From contig NZ_JAAGLY010000004.1 in NCBI RefSeq assembly GCF_010548375.1, positions 1 through 64,000 on the forward strand: a stretch of DNA of 64,000 nucleotides, written 5' to 3'. This stretch comes from Streptomyces sp. SID13726. GTDB lineage: Bacteria; Actinomycetota; Actinomycetes; Streptomycetales; Streptomycetaceae. The translations under genes and the position numbers were made by a program. Positions 43,096 to 51,872 of the stretch are shown in pieces. Position 1 is the stretch's first letter. The number at the start of each line of letters is the position of its first letter. The notes under the pieces were generated by a model. The model did not search any database and was not told the DNA's origin. It was given only the letters and a program-made list of their open reading frames with translations.

Positions 43096-43617
43096 ATGCC
43101 CACAACACCAGAAATGTCGATGGACATGACGACCGTCGGTGACACCGGTCTTCTCGACACGCTCCAGCACGAGGTGGCGGTCTTCGCCCGTCGTGCCGAA
43201 CAGACCCGGCTCGGCGGGGTGGGGCAGGTGCGCAACTCCATGGACCGCGCCGCGTACCTGCTGCTCAACCGGCTGGACAAGGAAGGCCCGATGGGCGTCA
43301 AGGCGCTCGCGGCGAGCATGGGGATCGACTCGTCGACCGTCACCCGGCAGGTGGCGCCGCTCGTCGACACCGGACTGGTCAAGCGGACCTCGCACCCCGA
43401 GGACGGGCGCGCGGTGGTGCTCCAGCTGTCCCCGCGCGGGCAGGCCCGTCTGGAGGAAGTGCGTTCCTCCAGGCGTCAGTTGATGGCCGAGCTGACGGAC
43501 GACTGGGCGCCCGAGGAGCGCGAGGCCTTCTGTACGCTCCTCACACGCTTCAACACCGCGCTCTCCTCCCGGATGGCGGTACAGGGCGTACCGGGCCCGG
43601 AGGCGCAGTCCTCGTAG
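43096..43617 (+). CDS. MarR-family transcriptional regulator
   Basis: This 173-aa protein is an obligate-dimer winged helix-turn-helix regulator. The recognition region MGVKALAASMGIDSSTVTRQVAPL lies at about residues 66-88 and the wing VKRTSHPEDGRAVVLQLSPRG follows. Flanking helices form the dimer domain. Its last codons lie in a 14-bp tandem repeat (43605-43674). The divergent ilvA gene and itself are possible targets; no ligand can be inferred. The ATG is preceded by AGTGAGCCCCCGGCC, a weak site. Confidence 0.9.
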   Translation: MPTTPEMSMDMTTVGDTGLLDTLQHEVAVFARRAEQTRLGGVGQVRNSMDRAAYLLLNRLDKEGPMGVKALAASMGIDSSTVTRQVAPLVDTGLVKRTSHPEDGRAVVLQLSPRGQARLEEVRSSRRQLMAELTDDWAPEEREAFCTLLTRFNTALSSRMAVQGVPGPEAQSS

Positions 43618-43674
43618 CGCGGTCCTTGTAGTGCAGTCCTTGCAGTGCAGTCCTTGCAGTGCAGTCCTCGTAGC
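43605..43674. repeat. 14-bp tandem repeat, five units
   Basis: Units GCAGTCCTCGTAGC, GCGGTCCTTGTAGT, GCAGTCCTTGCAGT (twice, identical) and GCAGTCCTCGTAGC follow each other exactly from 43605 to 43674, with a partial unit after. The first unit includes the stop codon of the MarR gene, so repeat-number changes could alter only its last residues or the 3' untranslated region. Confidence 0.93.
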
Positions 43675-43796
43675 ACGGTCCACACGCGTGTGCCGCCCCG
43701 CCTCTTGACCGGACGGCCGTGCCGGGCCTCATATGAGACCGGGTCCTCGCGGTCGTACGAAGCCGTCGTACGGCCATCCGCAGACGGGGAGGTGCG

Positions 43797-44297
43797 GTGC
43801 GGCAACGACAGGCGTCCCAGGGCACGCGTCGCGCCCGGGAGTTCGAGGCGTTCGTCGCGGGAGCGGCGGGGCGACTGCTGCACGCCGCGACACTGCTGAC
43901 GGCGGAGGCGCCGGACGACAACCCCCGCGCGCGGCGCCTGCTGACGCTCTCGCTCGCCCACACGTACGCGTGCTGGGACCGGCTGCGCGGTGAGGACCCC
44001 TACGACCGTGCCCGGCAGTATCTGGCGCTGCGTTTCGCGCACGGGGCCTGGCGCCGCCACGGCCTCCTCCCCGGCCGCCAGCACCCCGTCGGGCCGCTGG
44101 CCCGGCTCGCCCCGCAGGAGCGTCTGATCCTGGTGCTGCGCCTGTACGAGGGGGTCGCCGAGGAGCAGGCGGCGGCTCTCCTGGGCCTGCCCACGGAACG
44201 CGTCCACACCATCTGCGACCGGGCGACGGCGACCCTGCTGCATCCGCCGCGGGGGCCCGCACCGGCGGTGGTGGGGGCGAAGGTGGCGGCGTCGTGA
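43797..44297 (+). CDS. Sigma-70 region-4-like protein (short ECF-like sigma factor)
   Basis: This 166-aa protein starts at GTG after GGGGAGGTGCG. The C-terminal third reads as sigma region 4: LAPQERLILVLRLYEGVAEEQAAALLGLPTERVHTI at about 103-140, with the YEG..EE..A..LG helix-turn-helix pattern. Residues 10-80 hold helices resembling a degenerate region 2 (FEAFVAGAAGRLLHAATLLT). It may be a divergent sigma factor or a sigma-like regulator. A tiny membrane protein gene lies 100 bp downstream, the usual position of an anti-sigma factor, although that protein is too short for known classes. Confidence 0.72.
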   Translation: MRQRQASQGTRRAREFEAFVAGAAGRLLHAATLLTAEAPDDNPRARRLLTLSLAHTYACWDRLRGEDPYDRARQYLALRFAHGAWRRHGLLPGRQHPVGPLARLAPQERLILVLRLYEGVAEEQAAALLGLPTERVHTICDRATATLLHPPRGPAPAVVGAKVAAS

Positions 44298-44397
44298 GGG
44301 GGACCGGCCCCGTCATGGGCGGGACGGGCCCCGTCATGGGGCGGTGCGGCGAGGCGGGTCGGCTCGTGGCCGAGTCGCCCGGATCCGGGAGGCGCGG

Positions 44398-44646
44398 ATG
44401 AATCGGGCGCAGCGGGAGGCCGCCGTACGGCAGGTCATGGAGGGCGCCACGCCCCAGGTGCCACCCGAGCTCTACGGCGACGTGGTGCGGCGCGGCTCGC
44501 GCATGCTGCGGCGCCGGACGGCGGCCCGCCGGATCATGTGGCTGCTGCTGTTCGCCGCGAGCGTGGCCTTCGTGGTGTGGGCGCTGACGGCACGCCCCTG
44601 GGTGGAGCCGCCCTCGGAGACGACCCCACCCCTGACGGGCTGGTGA
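44398..44646 (+). CDS. Small single-pass membrane protein beside the sigma-like gene
   Basis: This 82-aa protein starts at ATG 44398 with GGGAGGCGCGG upstream. Residues 1-45 are a basic, helical cytoplasmic part (RGSRMLRRRTAARR), residues about 46-66 a membrane helix (IMWLLLFAASVAFVVWALTA) and a short Pro-rich tail ends the protein. There is no zinc motif (HxxxCxxC), so it is not a ZAS-type anti-sigma factor. It lies immediately before the convergent metB stop (12 bp). Confidence 0.7.
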   Translation: MNRAQREAAVRQVMEGATPQVPPELYGDVVRRGSRMLRRRTAARRIMWLLLFAASVAFVVWALTARPWVEPPSETTPPLTGW

Positions 44647-44658
44647 GCCCGGCCGGTC

Positions 44659-45816
44659 CTACTTGGCCAGCGCCTGCTGGAGGTCCTCCAGCAGGTCGTC
44701 GACGTTCTCGATGCCCACGGACAGGCGGACGAGGTCACCGGGGACCTCGAGCGCCGAGCCCGCCACGGACGCGTGCGTCATCCGGCCGGGGTGCTCGATC
44801 AGCGACTCGACACCGCCGAGGGACTCGCCCAGCGTGAAGATCTTGGCGCGGTTGCAGACCTCCACGGCCGCCTCCTCGCCGCCCTCCACGCGGAAGGAGA
44901 CCATGCCGCCGAAGGACCGCATCTGCTTGGCGGCGACCTCGTGGCCGGGGTGCTCCTCCAGACCCGGGTAGAGCACCTTCGTCACGCGCGCGTGCCGGGT
45001 CAGCATGTCGGCGACCTTGGTGGCGTTCTCGCTGTGCCGGTCCATGCGCACCGACAGCGTCTTGGCGCCGCGCAGCACCAGCCAGGAGTCGAAGGGCCCG
45101 GCGACCGCGCCCATCGCGTTCTGGTGGTACGCCAGTTCCTCGCCGAGCGCCTCGTCGGCGGTGACCAGGGCGCCGCCCACGACGTCGGAGTGCCCGCCCA
45201 TGTACTTGGTCAGCGAGTGGACGACGACGTCGGCGCCGAGCGACAGCGGCTGCTGGAGGTAGGGCGTGGCGAAGGTGTTGTCGACGACGAGCTTCGCGCC
45301 GGCGTCCCGGGAGACCTGGGCGACGGCGGCGATGTCGGTGATGCCGAGCAGCGGGTTGGAGGGGGTCTCCACCCACACGGCCTTGGTCTTCGGGGTGATC
45401 GCGGCCCGTACGGCGGCCGGGTCGCTGGTGTCGGCGACCGACCACTCGACGCCCCACCGGGCGACGACCTTCGCGAACAGCCGGAAGGTGCCGCCGTACG
45501 CGTCGTTGGGGATGACCACATGGTCGCCGGGGCTGAGCAGCGTACGCAGCAGGCAGTCCTCGGCCGCCAGTCCGGACGCGAACGCGAGGCCCCGGCGGCC
45601 GCCTTCGAGGGCGGCGAGGTTCTCCTCCAGGGCGGTGCGGGTCGGGTTGGCGCTGCGGCTGTACTCGTAACCGCCGCGCAGGCCGCCGACGCCGTCCTGC
45701 TTGTAGGTCGAGACCTGGTAGATCGGGGGGACCACCGCACCGGTGAGGGGGTCCGCGGTGTTGCCCGCGTGGATCGCGAGAGTCTCGAAGTGCTGACTGA
45801 TGTGCCTGTCGCTCAT
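44659..45816 (-). CDS. metB: Cystathionine gamma-synthase
   Basis: This 385-aa Cys/Met-metabolism PLP enzyme carries the PLP lysine K204 in VVHSLTKYMGGHSD, with YEYSRSANPTR near residue 50 and VWVETPSNPLLGITD at about 148. It joins an activated homoserine ester to cysteine to give cystathionine. In actinobacteria the same family includes cystathionine gamma-lyases, so the direction of flux is not certain. Single gene; the upstream gap carries the DnaA-box-like cluster. Confidence 0.87.
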   Translation of the reverse strand: MSDRHISQHFETLAIHAGNTADPLTGAVVPPIYQVSTYKQDGVGGLRGGYEYSRSANPTRTALEENLAALEGGRRGLAFASGLAAEDCLLRTLLSPGDHVVIPNDAYGGTFRLFAKVVARWGVEWSVADTSDPAAVRAAITPKTKAVWVETPSNPLLGITDIAAVAQVSRDAGAKLVVDNTFATPYLQQPLSLGADVVVHSLTKYMGGHSDVVGGALVTADEALGEELAYHQNAMGAVAGPFDSWLVLRGAKTLSVRMDRHSENATKVADMLTRHARVTKVLYPGLEEHPGHEVAAKQMRSFGGMVSFRVEGGEEAAVEVCNRAKIFTLGESLGGVESLIEHPGRMTHASVAGSALEVPGDLVRLSVGIENVDDLLEDLQQALAK

Positions 45817-45885
45817 GGGCTCCGAGGGTAGTCCGCTCGGGGGACCGATGACGGCCGGCGGGCGTCAGAGGGCCGGACGGAAGGG

Positions 45886-45993
45886 TTTTCCCCAAGGCGT
45901 GCGGGCCGGAGCGGCACATATCCACATGGCCGTGCGCACCGCTTCGGCGGGTTTTCCACAGGCGGAGCGGGGCCGTCGCGGGAGTTTTCCACA
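45886..45993 (+). promoter_or_regulatory. Cluster of four phased DnaA-box-like sites
   Basis: TTTTCCCCA (45886), ATATCCACA (45918), TTTTCCACA (45952) and TTTTCCACA (45985) all lie on the plus strand, 32, 34 and 33 bp apart. Three differ from TTATCCACA at one position and the first at two. They fill the gap between metB and the plus-strand gene at 46046. Confidence 0.6.
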
Positions 45994-46045
45994 GGGCGGG
46001 TGGGCGGGTTGGTCAATTGTCGGCGGCGTCTGGAACCCTTGAGGC

Positions 46046-47164
46046 ATGGAAATTCTCTGGGTCCTGATGGCGGTGCTCCTGCTGGGCTTCGTCCTGCTCC
46101 CGTTCCTGCGGCGCAGGCGGGGCGGGATCGAACAGGTGCCGGCGGGCCACCCGGACGCCGCGGACCCGGCGGACTACGGCTTCGTACGCCAGGAGGAGCT
46201 GGACGTCCGGATGCCCGGTCCCGACCAGGACCTGCTGGACGTGCTGGACCTGGTGCAGCGCACCCAGGACTACAAGGCGGCCTCGCAGCTGCTCGCCGGC
46301 ACCGAGCGGGAGGGCGAGCCGCGCTGGCAGCGGGTGCAGGCCTTCGCCGGGGCGGCCTCGCTGGAGCTCCAGCAGCGGCCGGGCGGGGTCAGCGACTCGC
46401 CGGGCGGGCAGTGGCTGCGGGTGTGGCGGGCCGAGCAGCCCAAGGACGCGGGCGGCGCGGCCGTGCACGCGGAGTTCCTGGTGCAGCAGGCGTGGCGGAC
46501 CTCGACGCCGGGCACGGACGAGTTCCGGATCATCATGGAGGAGGCCAAGGCGGCCTGCGGCGCGGCGGCCCTGCTCGCCCCCGGCGACCCGATCCCGTAC
46601 ATCGTCGAACTCTCCGTCGCGCGTGGACTGGCCTATTCGCAGCCGGAGTTCGAGCAGCTGTGGCTGAAGATCCTGGACCGCGCCCCGGCCCACATGGGCG
46701 CGCATCTGGCCGCGCTGCACTACTGGTGCGAGAAGTGGCACGGCTCGCGGGAGCTGGCGTACGGCTTCGCCGAGGCGGCCGCCGCCCGCGCCCCGCACGG
46801 CTCGCTGCTCGCCGCGATGCCTCTGTTCGCAGTCTTCGAGCACCTGCCCGAGGTGAACCTGGTCAGTGGCTTCTACCAGAGCGAGGTCGTCACCAAGGCG
46901 ATCCACGGCGCGCTGCACGCGGTCCACTCGGCCCGCGCGGACGACCCGATGCTGGCCCACGTCCGCCATCTGCTGGTCTTCTTCCTGGTCCGCGGAGAGC
47001 GCTGGGCCGAGGCGATGAACCAGCTCGTCCACATCGACGGCCACGTCGGAGCCCTCCCCTGGACCCTGTCCGCCGACCCGGCCGCGGAGTTCGCGGTATA
47101 CCGGGCGCTCGCGGTGGCGGGGTACGAGGCGAACGGGGGGAGTCCGGCGACGTTGACGCAGTGA
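46046..47164 (+). CDS. Membrane-anchored helical protein of unknown function
   Basis: This 372-aa protein has an N-terminal membrane anchor (ILWVLMAVLLLGFVLLPFL, residues 3-21), a basic stop-transfer RRRRGG, then about 330 residues of TPR/HEAT-like helical hairpins rich in Ala, Leu and Trp (FEQLWLKILDRAPAHMGAHL, LHYWCEKWHGSRELAYGF). The bulk should be cytoplasmic. I recall similar proteins only as hypothetical in Streptomyces. It is a single gene; its upstream region carries four DnaA-box-like sites. Confidence 0.85.
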   Translation: MEILWVLMAVLLLGFVLLPFLRRRRGGIEQVPAGHPDAADPADYGFVRQEELDVRMPGPDQDLLDVLDLVQRTQDYKAASQLLAGTEREGEPRWQRVQAFAGAASLELQQRPGGVSDSPGGQWLRVWRAEQPKDAGGAAVHAEFLVQQAWRTSTPGTDEFRIIMEEAKAACGAAALLAPGDPIPYIVELSVARGLAYSQPEFEQLWLKILDRAPAHMGAHLAALHYWCEKWHGSRELAYGFAEAAAARAPHGSLLAAMPLFAVFEHLPEVNLVSGFYQSEVVTKAIHGALHAVHSARADDPMLAHVRHLLVFFLVRGERWAEAMNQLVHIDGHVGALPWTLSADPAAEFAVYRALAVAGYEANGGSPATLTQ

Positions 47165-47281
47165 GGGGGACGCGGGTGTGAGGGACGTGGGTGCGGGGGA
47201 CGCGGGTGCGATGGCGCCCACGCGGTGACACCGGCACGGCGACGACGACCGGCGCCGGACGCAGGCCCAGCCCCTGCCGCG

Positions 47282-47311
47282 CTGCCCCTGCCCCTGCCCC
47301 TGCCCCTGCCT
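47282..47311. repeat. CTGCCC hexanucleotide repeat upstream of msrA
   Basis: Five consecutive CTGCCC units, the last imperfect (CTGCCT), lie in the 245-bp gap before msrA, about 100 bp from its start. No gene is present in that gap. Confidence 0.85.
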
Positions 47312-47409
47312 CCAGGCTTGCCGGAATGCCGGACGGGGCGGAAACGTTGTTCTCGGTGCGCCCAGGCATCCATGCCCGGCACGCGCGCACGAACGAAGGA
47401 GTCCGCGTC

Positions 47410-48075
47410 ATGATGTTCGGCCGTACGCCCGTCCTGCCCACCCCCGAGCAGGCGCTGAAGGGCCGCCCCGAGCCGATCTTCACGGTCCCCGACCGCCACA
47501 CCGTCCTCGGCACCCCGCTGCTCGGCCCGTACCCGGAGGGCTACCAGACCGCCGACTTCGGCCTCGGCTGCTTCTGGGGCGCCGAGCGCAAGTTCTGGCA
47601 GCTCCCCGCGGGTGTCTGGACGACCCTGGTCGGCTACCAGGGCGGCCACACCGAGAACCCCACCTACGAGGAGGTCTGCTCGGGCCTCACCGGCCACACG
47701 GAGGCGGTCCGCGTGGTGTTCGACCCCGCCCTCATCTCGTACGAGCGCCTCCTGAAGACCTTCTGGGAGTCCCACGACCCGACGCAGGGCTTCCGCCAGG
47801 GCAACGACGTCGGCACGCAGTACCGCTCGGCGATCTACACCCACACCCCGGAGCAGGCCGCGATCGCCGAGTCCTCCCGGGCCGCCTACCAGCAGGTCCT
47901 CACCGCCTCCGGCCACGGCACGATCAGCACCGAGATCCTGCCGGCGGAGGGCCGCACCTTCTACCCGGCCGAGGCGTACCACCAGCAGTACCTGGACAAG
48001 AACCCGGCGGGCTACTGCGGGATCGGCGGCACGGGGGTCTCCTGCCCGATCGGTGTGGCGCCGGCTGAGGGATGA
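47410..48075 (+). CDS. msrA: Peptide-methionine (S)-S-oxide reductase MsrA
   Basis: This 221-aa enzyme starts [10 protein letters not shown] after AAGGAG. It reduces methionine-S-sulfoxide in damaged proteins. The catalytic Cys is C54 in [28 protein letters not shown] and QYRSAIY are conserved, and the C-terminal [13 protein letters not shown] carries the recycling cysteines used with thioredoxin. It is translationally coupled (ATGA) to a DUF3885 gene. Cytoplasmic oxidative-stress repair. Confidence 0.95.
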   Translation: MMFGRTPVLPTPEQALKGRPEPIFTVPDRHTVLGTPLLGPYPEGYQTADFGLGCFWGAERKFWQLPAGVWTTLVGYQGGHTENPTYEEVCSGLTGHTEAVRVVFDPALISYERLLKTFWESHDPTQGFRQGNDVGTQYRSAIYTHTPEQAAIAESSRAAYQQVLTASGHGTISTEILPAEGRTFYPAEAYHQQYLDKNPAGYCGIGGTGVSCPIGVAPAEG

Positions 48076-48665
48076 GCAGCGGCCTCGACAGGGACCACCT
48101 GTCCGCACTGTGGCAGCGCCGGTATCCGAAAGGGCCTCCCATCGCCCACGAACTGCGCGCTGCCTACGGTGACCGCTGGGTGCGCTTCCACAGCCTGCCG
48201 GGCTCGAAGCGCTACCCGCAGACAGAGGGCGAGTACGCCATCGCTCTCCACCGGTACAACACGGTCCTGGACGAACTCTTCGCAGGCACCGAGATCTACG
48301 TCGTGACCGTGGCCTGGTCCTGGGAACGAGGCGGACCGGAAAGCCCGCCGGAGCGGCACCAGGCTCACCCTCAAGGCACCCGATGGACGACGCTCGCTTT
48401 CGACGATGATCCCGACCCCGAACTCCACAGCTACACGCACCTCTACGCCGACCGCCGCCCCTGGCGGAAAGGCACGGTCGACGGTGTCCTCCGCAAAGTG
48501 GCGGACGACGTACTCAGTGGAGTGATCATCACCGACAGCGAACTCAGCCGCATCCACCATCCGTACGACGGCGGCGCGGACGTCATCGCGACGAGTTCCG
48601 CGGAACGCGACCGGATGCGTGACAGCCATCAAGACTGGCTGCCTCGAAACCCCGCCGGTCTTTGA
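48072..48665 (+). CDS. DUF3885-like protein coupled to msrA
   Basis: This 197-aa protein reads like DUF3885: [20 protein letters not shown] near the start, [13 protein letters not shown], and the C-terminal [14 protein letters not shown] followed by [15 protein letters not shown]. There is no catalytic motif, signal or membrane segment. The overlap with the msrA stop (48072-48075) makes it the second gene of that operon. Function is unknown; members are widespread and often sit near conflict or repair genes. Confidence 0.75.
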   Translation: MSSGLDRDHLSALWQRRYPKGPPIAHELRAAYGDRWVRFHSLPGSKRYPQTEGEYAIALHRYNTVLDELFAGTEIYVVTVAWSWERGGPESPPERHQAHPQGTRWTTLAFDDDPDPELHSYTHLYADRRPWRKGTVDGVLRKVADDVLSGVIITDSELSRIHHPYDGGADVIATSSAERDRMRDSHQDWLPRNPAGL

Positions 48666-48810
48666 GACGACGGTCGGCGGGCAACCAGCCGCTGTCGCCG
48701 GGCCACCGCCCGCACCCCCAACCCCCGCCCCCTGTCAAGCATTTCAGCCCCATTTCAGCCACACCGAAAACGAATCGCACCCCCCGTCACCCCGCCCTAC
48801 GATCACCGGC

Positions 48811-49755
48811 ATGCTGATTCGTCGGACATTACGGATGATCGTCGTGTTCGCTCTGGCTCTCGTCGGAGCGTTCGGAGGGGCTGTGGGGGTGGCGCAGGCC
48901 GGAGAGGGGGGTGGGGGGTCGTACGGGCGGCAGTTGTTGTTCTACAACCACTCGTACGGGGTTCTCGATCGGGAGACCGCGGATGCCATCGAACACTCCG
49001 CGTATTTGCGGGAGTTCGCCAATTTCCAGGTGCGCACCACTACCGGCAGCGGTGGGCAGACCTGGACCGGACGGTATCTGATGGGGCGGGAGACCTATCT
49101 GGAGTTGTTCGGGGTCGGTGATCTTCCGGGGGCGGACGGCACGCTCGGGGCCGCCGGGCTGGGGGTGTCGACCGAGCGGGACGGGGATCTCGCGACGGTC
49201 GAGGAGCGGATGAAGGCCGCAGGGGCCGACCCCATCGAGTTCCTCCAGACGCGGGACTTCGGCGACGGGGTGCCCGTGCCGTGGTTCGACGCCCTCCTGA
49301 CCGCCACCGAGTACGACGCCTTCAGCGCGTGGGCGATGGAGTACCGGCCGGAGTACTTCGCCGATCCGCGCGGCAACACCGAGCCGGCGAGCTTCCCCGG
49401 TGACGTGGGCCGGGAACGCTACCTGTCCGACGACTACCGCACACACCAGATGCGGGACGTGACCTCGGTCCGCATCGCGCTCACCGAGGGCGACCTCGCC
49501 GACACCGTGCCGCTGCTGCGCGCGGGCGGATTCGCCGTCAAGGACACGGCCGGCGGTGGGGTGGTCGCCGAGGGCGGCGGCACCACGATCCGCCTCGACG
49601 CCGTCGCGCGCGAACGAGCCGGGTACCAGCGGGTAGAGATGTCCCTCAACCGGCCCGTGAAGGACCGGCACGTGGAGCGGATCGGCAACTCGACGCTGAC
49701 CGTCGGCCCGGGCAGCCGTGCCGTGTGGACGTTCGCCGGGAACGGCACTCCGTAG
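48811..49755 (+). CDS. Secreted DUF5829-like protein
   Basis: This 314-aa preprotein has a signal peptide (RRTLRMIVVFALALVGAFGG, cleavage near VAQA-GEG, about residue 30). The mature part begins RQLLFYNHSYGVLDRETADA and contains an alpha/beta domain resembling VOC-like DUF5829 proteins. Function unknown, extracytoplasmic. No Shine-Dalgarno is present. TACGAT (48798-48803) ends seven bases before the ATG, so the mRNA may be leaderless. Confidence 0.75.
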   Translation: MLIRRTLRMIVVFALALVGAFGGAVGVAQAGEGGGGSYGRQLLFYNHSYGVLDRETADAIEHSAYLREFANFQVRTTTGSGGQTWTGRYLMGRETYLELFGVGDLPGADGTLGAAGLGVSTERDGDLATVEERMKAAGADPIEFLQTRDFGDGVPVPWFDALLTATEYDAFSAWAMEYRPEYFADPRGNTEPASFPGDVGRERYLSDDYRTHQMRDVTSVRIALTEGDLADTVPLLRAGGFAVKDTAGGGVVAEGGGTTIRLDAVARERAGYQRVEMSLNRPVKDRHVERIGNSTLTVGPGSRAVWTFAGNGTP

Positions 49756-49762
49756 CCGCCCC

Positions 49763-50845
49763 TCAGTAGCGCGCCGCGCTCTGCAACAACGGCGGGTACA
49801 CCGCGCTCGGCACACCGTCGACCGTGGCGCCCGCGTACTTGAGCATGGCGCCGACCTGCTGGTTGAGGTCGTGGGGGAAGTTGAGGGTGGGGGTCGAGAC
49901 CTCGTCCAGTACGGCGGTCTGGGCCGGCGTCAGGCGCACCGACAGGCCGGCCAGGTTCGCCTCCAGGTGGGCCGGGGTCCGCGGGCCGATCAGGGTGGAC
50001 GTGACGCCCGGGCGGGCCTGGACCCAGGCGAGGGCCACCGCGGCGGGGCTCGCCCCCACCTCCTCCGCTACGGCGATCAGCGCGTCGATCACCGTGAACT
50101 GGGCCTCGGTCGGCCCGCCCAGCACCGCCGAACGCCGGGTGTCCGCGGGGACGGCGGTGTCACGGCGGTACTTCCCGGAGAGGAAGCCGCTCTTGAGGGG
50201 GCTCCAGGGCAGTACGCCCATCCCGGCGTCCTGGGCGAGCGGGATCAGCTCGCCCTCGATGGTGCGTTCCAGCAGGGAGTACTCCATCTGGAGCGCGGTG
50301 ACCGGGGTCCAGCCGCGCAGCAGGGCCATGGTGTGGGCCTTGGCGGTGAACCAGGCCGGGGTGTCGGAGAAGCCGACGTGACGGATCTTGCCCGCGGTGA
50401 CCAGGTCGTCCAGGGTGCGCAGGGTCTCCTCGACCGGGGTGGTGCGGTCGTGGTTGTGCAGCCAGTACAGGTCGACGTGGTCGGTGCGCAGGCGGCGCAG
50501 CGACTCGTGCAGCTGGCCGAGGATCGCCTTGCGTCCGGCGCCGCCGCCGTTGGGGTCGCCGAGGTGGAGGTTGCCGTAGAACTTGGTCGCGAGGACCAGC
50601 CGGTCGCGCAGGCCGGGACGGGCGGCGAGGAAGTCGCCGAGGATCGCCTCCGAGTGGCCGTTGGTGTAGAAGTTCGCGGTGTCGAGGAAGTTGCCGCCGT
50701 GGTCGAGGTAGGTCTGGAGGATCTTCTCGGAGTCCTCGACCCCGCAGCCGAAGCCGCCGTCCTCGCCGAAGTTCATCGCGCCCAGGCAGAAGGGGCTCAC
50801 CTTGAGGCCGGAGCGGCCGAGTCCGACGTACGAGTCGAGTGTCAT
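49763..50845 (-). CDS. Aldo/keto reductase
   Basis: This 360-aa NAD(P)H-dependent barrel enzyme has an intact catalytic tetrad: D55 and Y60 in NFLDTANFYTNG, K88 in VLATKF and H130 in LYWLHNHD. The cofactor-binding end STLIGPRTPAHLEANL is also present. The AraC regulator transcribed divergently 127 bp away probably controls it, a common pairing. Substrate unknown. Confidence 0.92.
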   Translation of the reverse strand: MTLDSYVGLGRSGLKVSPFCLGAMNFGEDGGFGCGVEDSEKILQTYLDHGGNFLDTANFYTNGHSEAILGDFLAARPGLRDRLVLATKFYGNLHLGDPNGGGAGRKAILGQLHESLRRLRTDHVDLYWLHNHDRTTPVEETLRTLDDLVTAGKIRHVGFSDTPAWFTAKAHTMALLRGWTPVTALQMEYSLLERTIEGELIPLAQDAGMGVLPWSPLKSGFLSGKYRRDTAVPADTRRSAVLGGPTEAQFTVIDALIAVAEEVGASPAAVALAWVQARPGVTSTLIGPRTPAHLEANLAGLSVRLTPAQTAVLDEVSTPTLNFPHDLNQQVGAMLKYAGATVDGVPSAVYPPLLQSAARY

Positions 50846-50918
50846 GGAGTGCTCCCGGAGGGGATCGCAGGAATCGCGGACTCTTCGAGGGAACCACTGT
50901 GAGCTGGTCAGTTGTTAG

Positions 50919-50928
50919 TGCGATCGCA
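50919..50928. promoter_or_regulatory. Palindrome between the AKR and AraC genes
   Basis: TGCGATCGCA is a perfect 10-bp palindrome in the divergent promoter region, 74 bp from the AKR start and 44 bp from the chosen AraC start. It may be a regulator site, though short GC palindromes also occur by chance. Confidence 0.25.
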
Positions 50929-50972
50929 TCGACCTCTTGCACGATCCTGCTCGATTCACCAGGATCGGAGAC

Positions 50973-51872
50973 GTGTCTCTCGACGAGCTGCGCCACCTGA
51001 TCTCCCGCCATGCCGGCCGGCCGACCGGCATCGACCGCGTCCTGCTCTCCCGGGTCGACGCCCCCACCCCGCCGACCGCCTCCATGGCCGACCCGGTGAT
51101 GGCGCTGGTCGCGCAGGGCTCGAAGCGGCTGACGCTCGGGGACCGCATCCATGACTACGGCACCGGGCAGTACCTGGTCGTCTCGGTGGACCTGCCGGTC
51201 ACCGGGCACTACACCGAGGCGAGTGCCGAGGAGCCGTTTCTGGCGTTCGGGCTGACGCTGGAGCCGTCGAGGATCGCCTCGCTGCTGCTGGAGAGCGGGG
51301 GTTCGGGAAGGCCCGCCACAACTGCCCCTCCCGGCCTGGCCGTCAGCGACTCCCCCGCCGAACTCGTCGACGCGACCGTGCGGATGCTGCGGCTCGTCGA
51401 CCGCCCCGCCGACCTCCCGGTGCTCGCGCCGATGATCGAGAAGGAGATCCTGTGGCGGCTGGTCACCGGTGAACAGGGCACGCTGGTACGGCAGATCGGG
51501 CTGGCCGACAGCCGGCTGCGGCACATCGGACGGGCGATCCACTGGATCCGCGACCACCACGCGGACGCGCTGCGCGTGGAGGATCTCGCCCGGCTGGCCG
51601 GGATGAGCGTCTCGCCCTTCCACCGGCACTTCCGCGCGGTGACCGCGATGACACCGATCCAGTACCAGAAGCGCATCCGCCTCCAGGAGGCCCGGCTGCT
51701 GCTGATGAGCAGTGCGGACGACGTGGCCTCCGTCGGCTTCGCGGTGGGGTACGACAGCGCGTCGCAGTTCAGCCGCGAGTACCGGCGCGCGTTCGGCCGG
51801 CCGCCGGGTCAGGACGCCGTACGGCTGCGGGAGCGGGCGGGTGTCAACTCCCGCTGCCGTACGGCCTCGTGA
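50973..51872 (+). CDS. AraC-family transcriptional regulator
   Basis: This protein of about 299 aa starts at the GTG 50973, with AGGA eight bases upstream; a TTG at 50937 would add 12 residues without a ribosome-binding site. Residues about 10-160 are the AraC_N cupin-like domain (PVMALVAQGSKRLTLGDR). The last 100 hold two helix-turn-helix motifs (EDLARLAGMSVSPFHRHFR and VASVGFAVGYDSASQFSREY). It probably regulates the divergent aldo/keto reductase. Its 3' end overlaps the convergent VOC gene by 29 bp. Confidence 0.92.
   Translation: MSLDELRHLISRHAGRPTGIDRVLLSRVDAPTPPTASMADPVMALVAQGSKRLTLGDRIHDYGTGQYLVVSVDLPVTGHYTEASAEEPFLAFGLTLEPSRIASLLLESGGSGRPATTAPPGLAVSDSPAELVDATVRMLRLVDRPADLPVLAPMIEKEILWRLVTGEQGTLVRQIGLADSRLRHIGRAIHWIRDHHADALRVEDLARLAGMSVSPFHRHFRAVTAMTPIQYQKRIRLQEARLLLMSSADDVASVGFAVGYDSASQFSREYRRAFGRPPGQDAVRLRERAGVNSRCRTAS

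Noticed and set aside
43605..43674. Short tandem repeat as a CRISPR array
   Set aside because: Units are 14 bp and contiguous with no spacers, and no cas genes are present.
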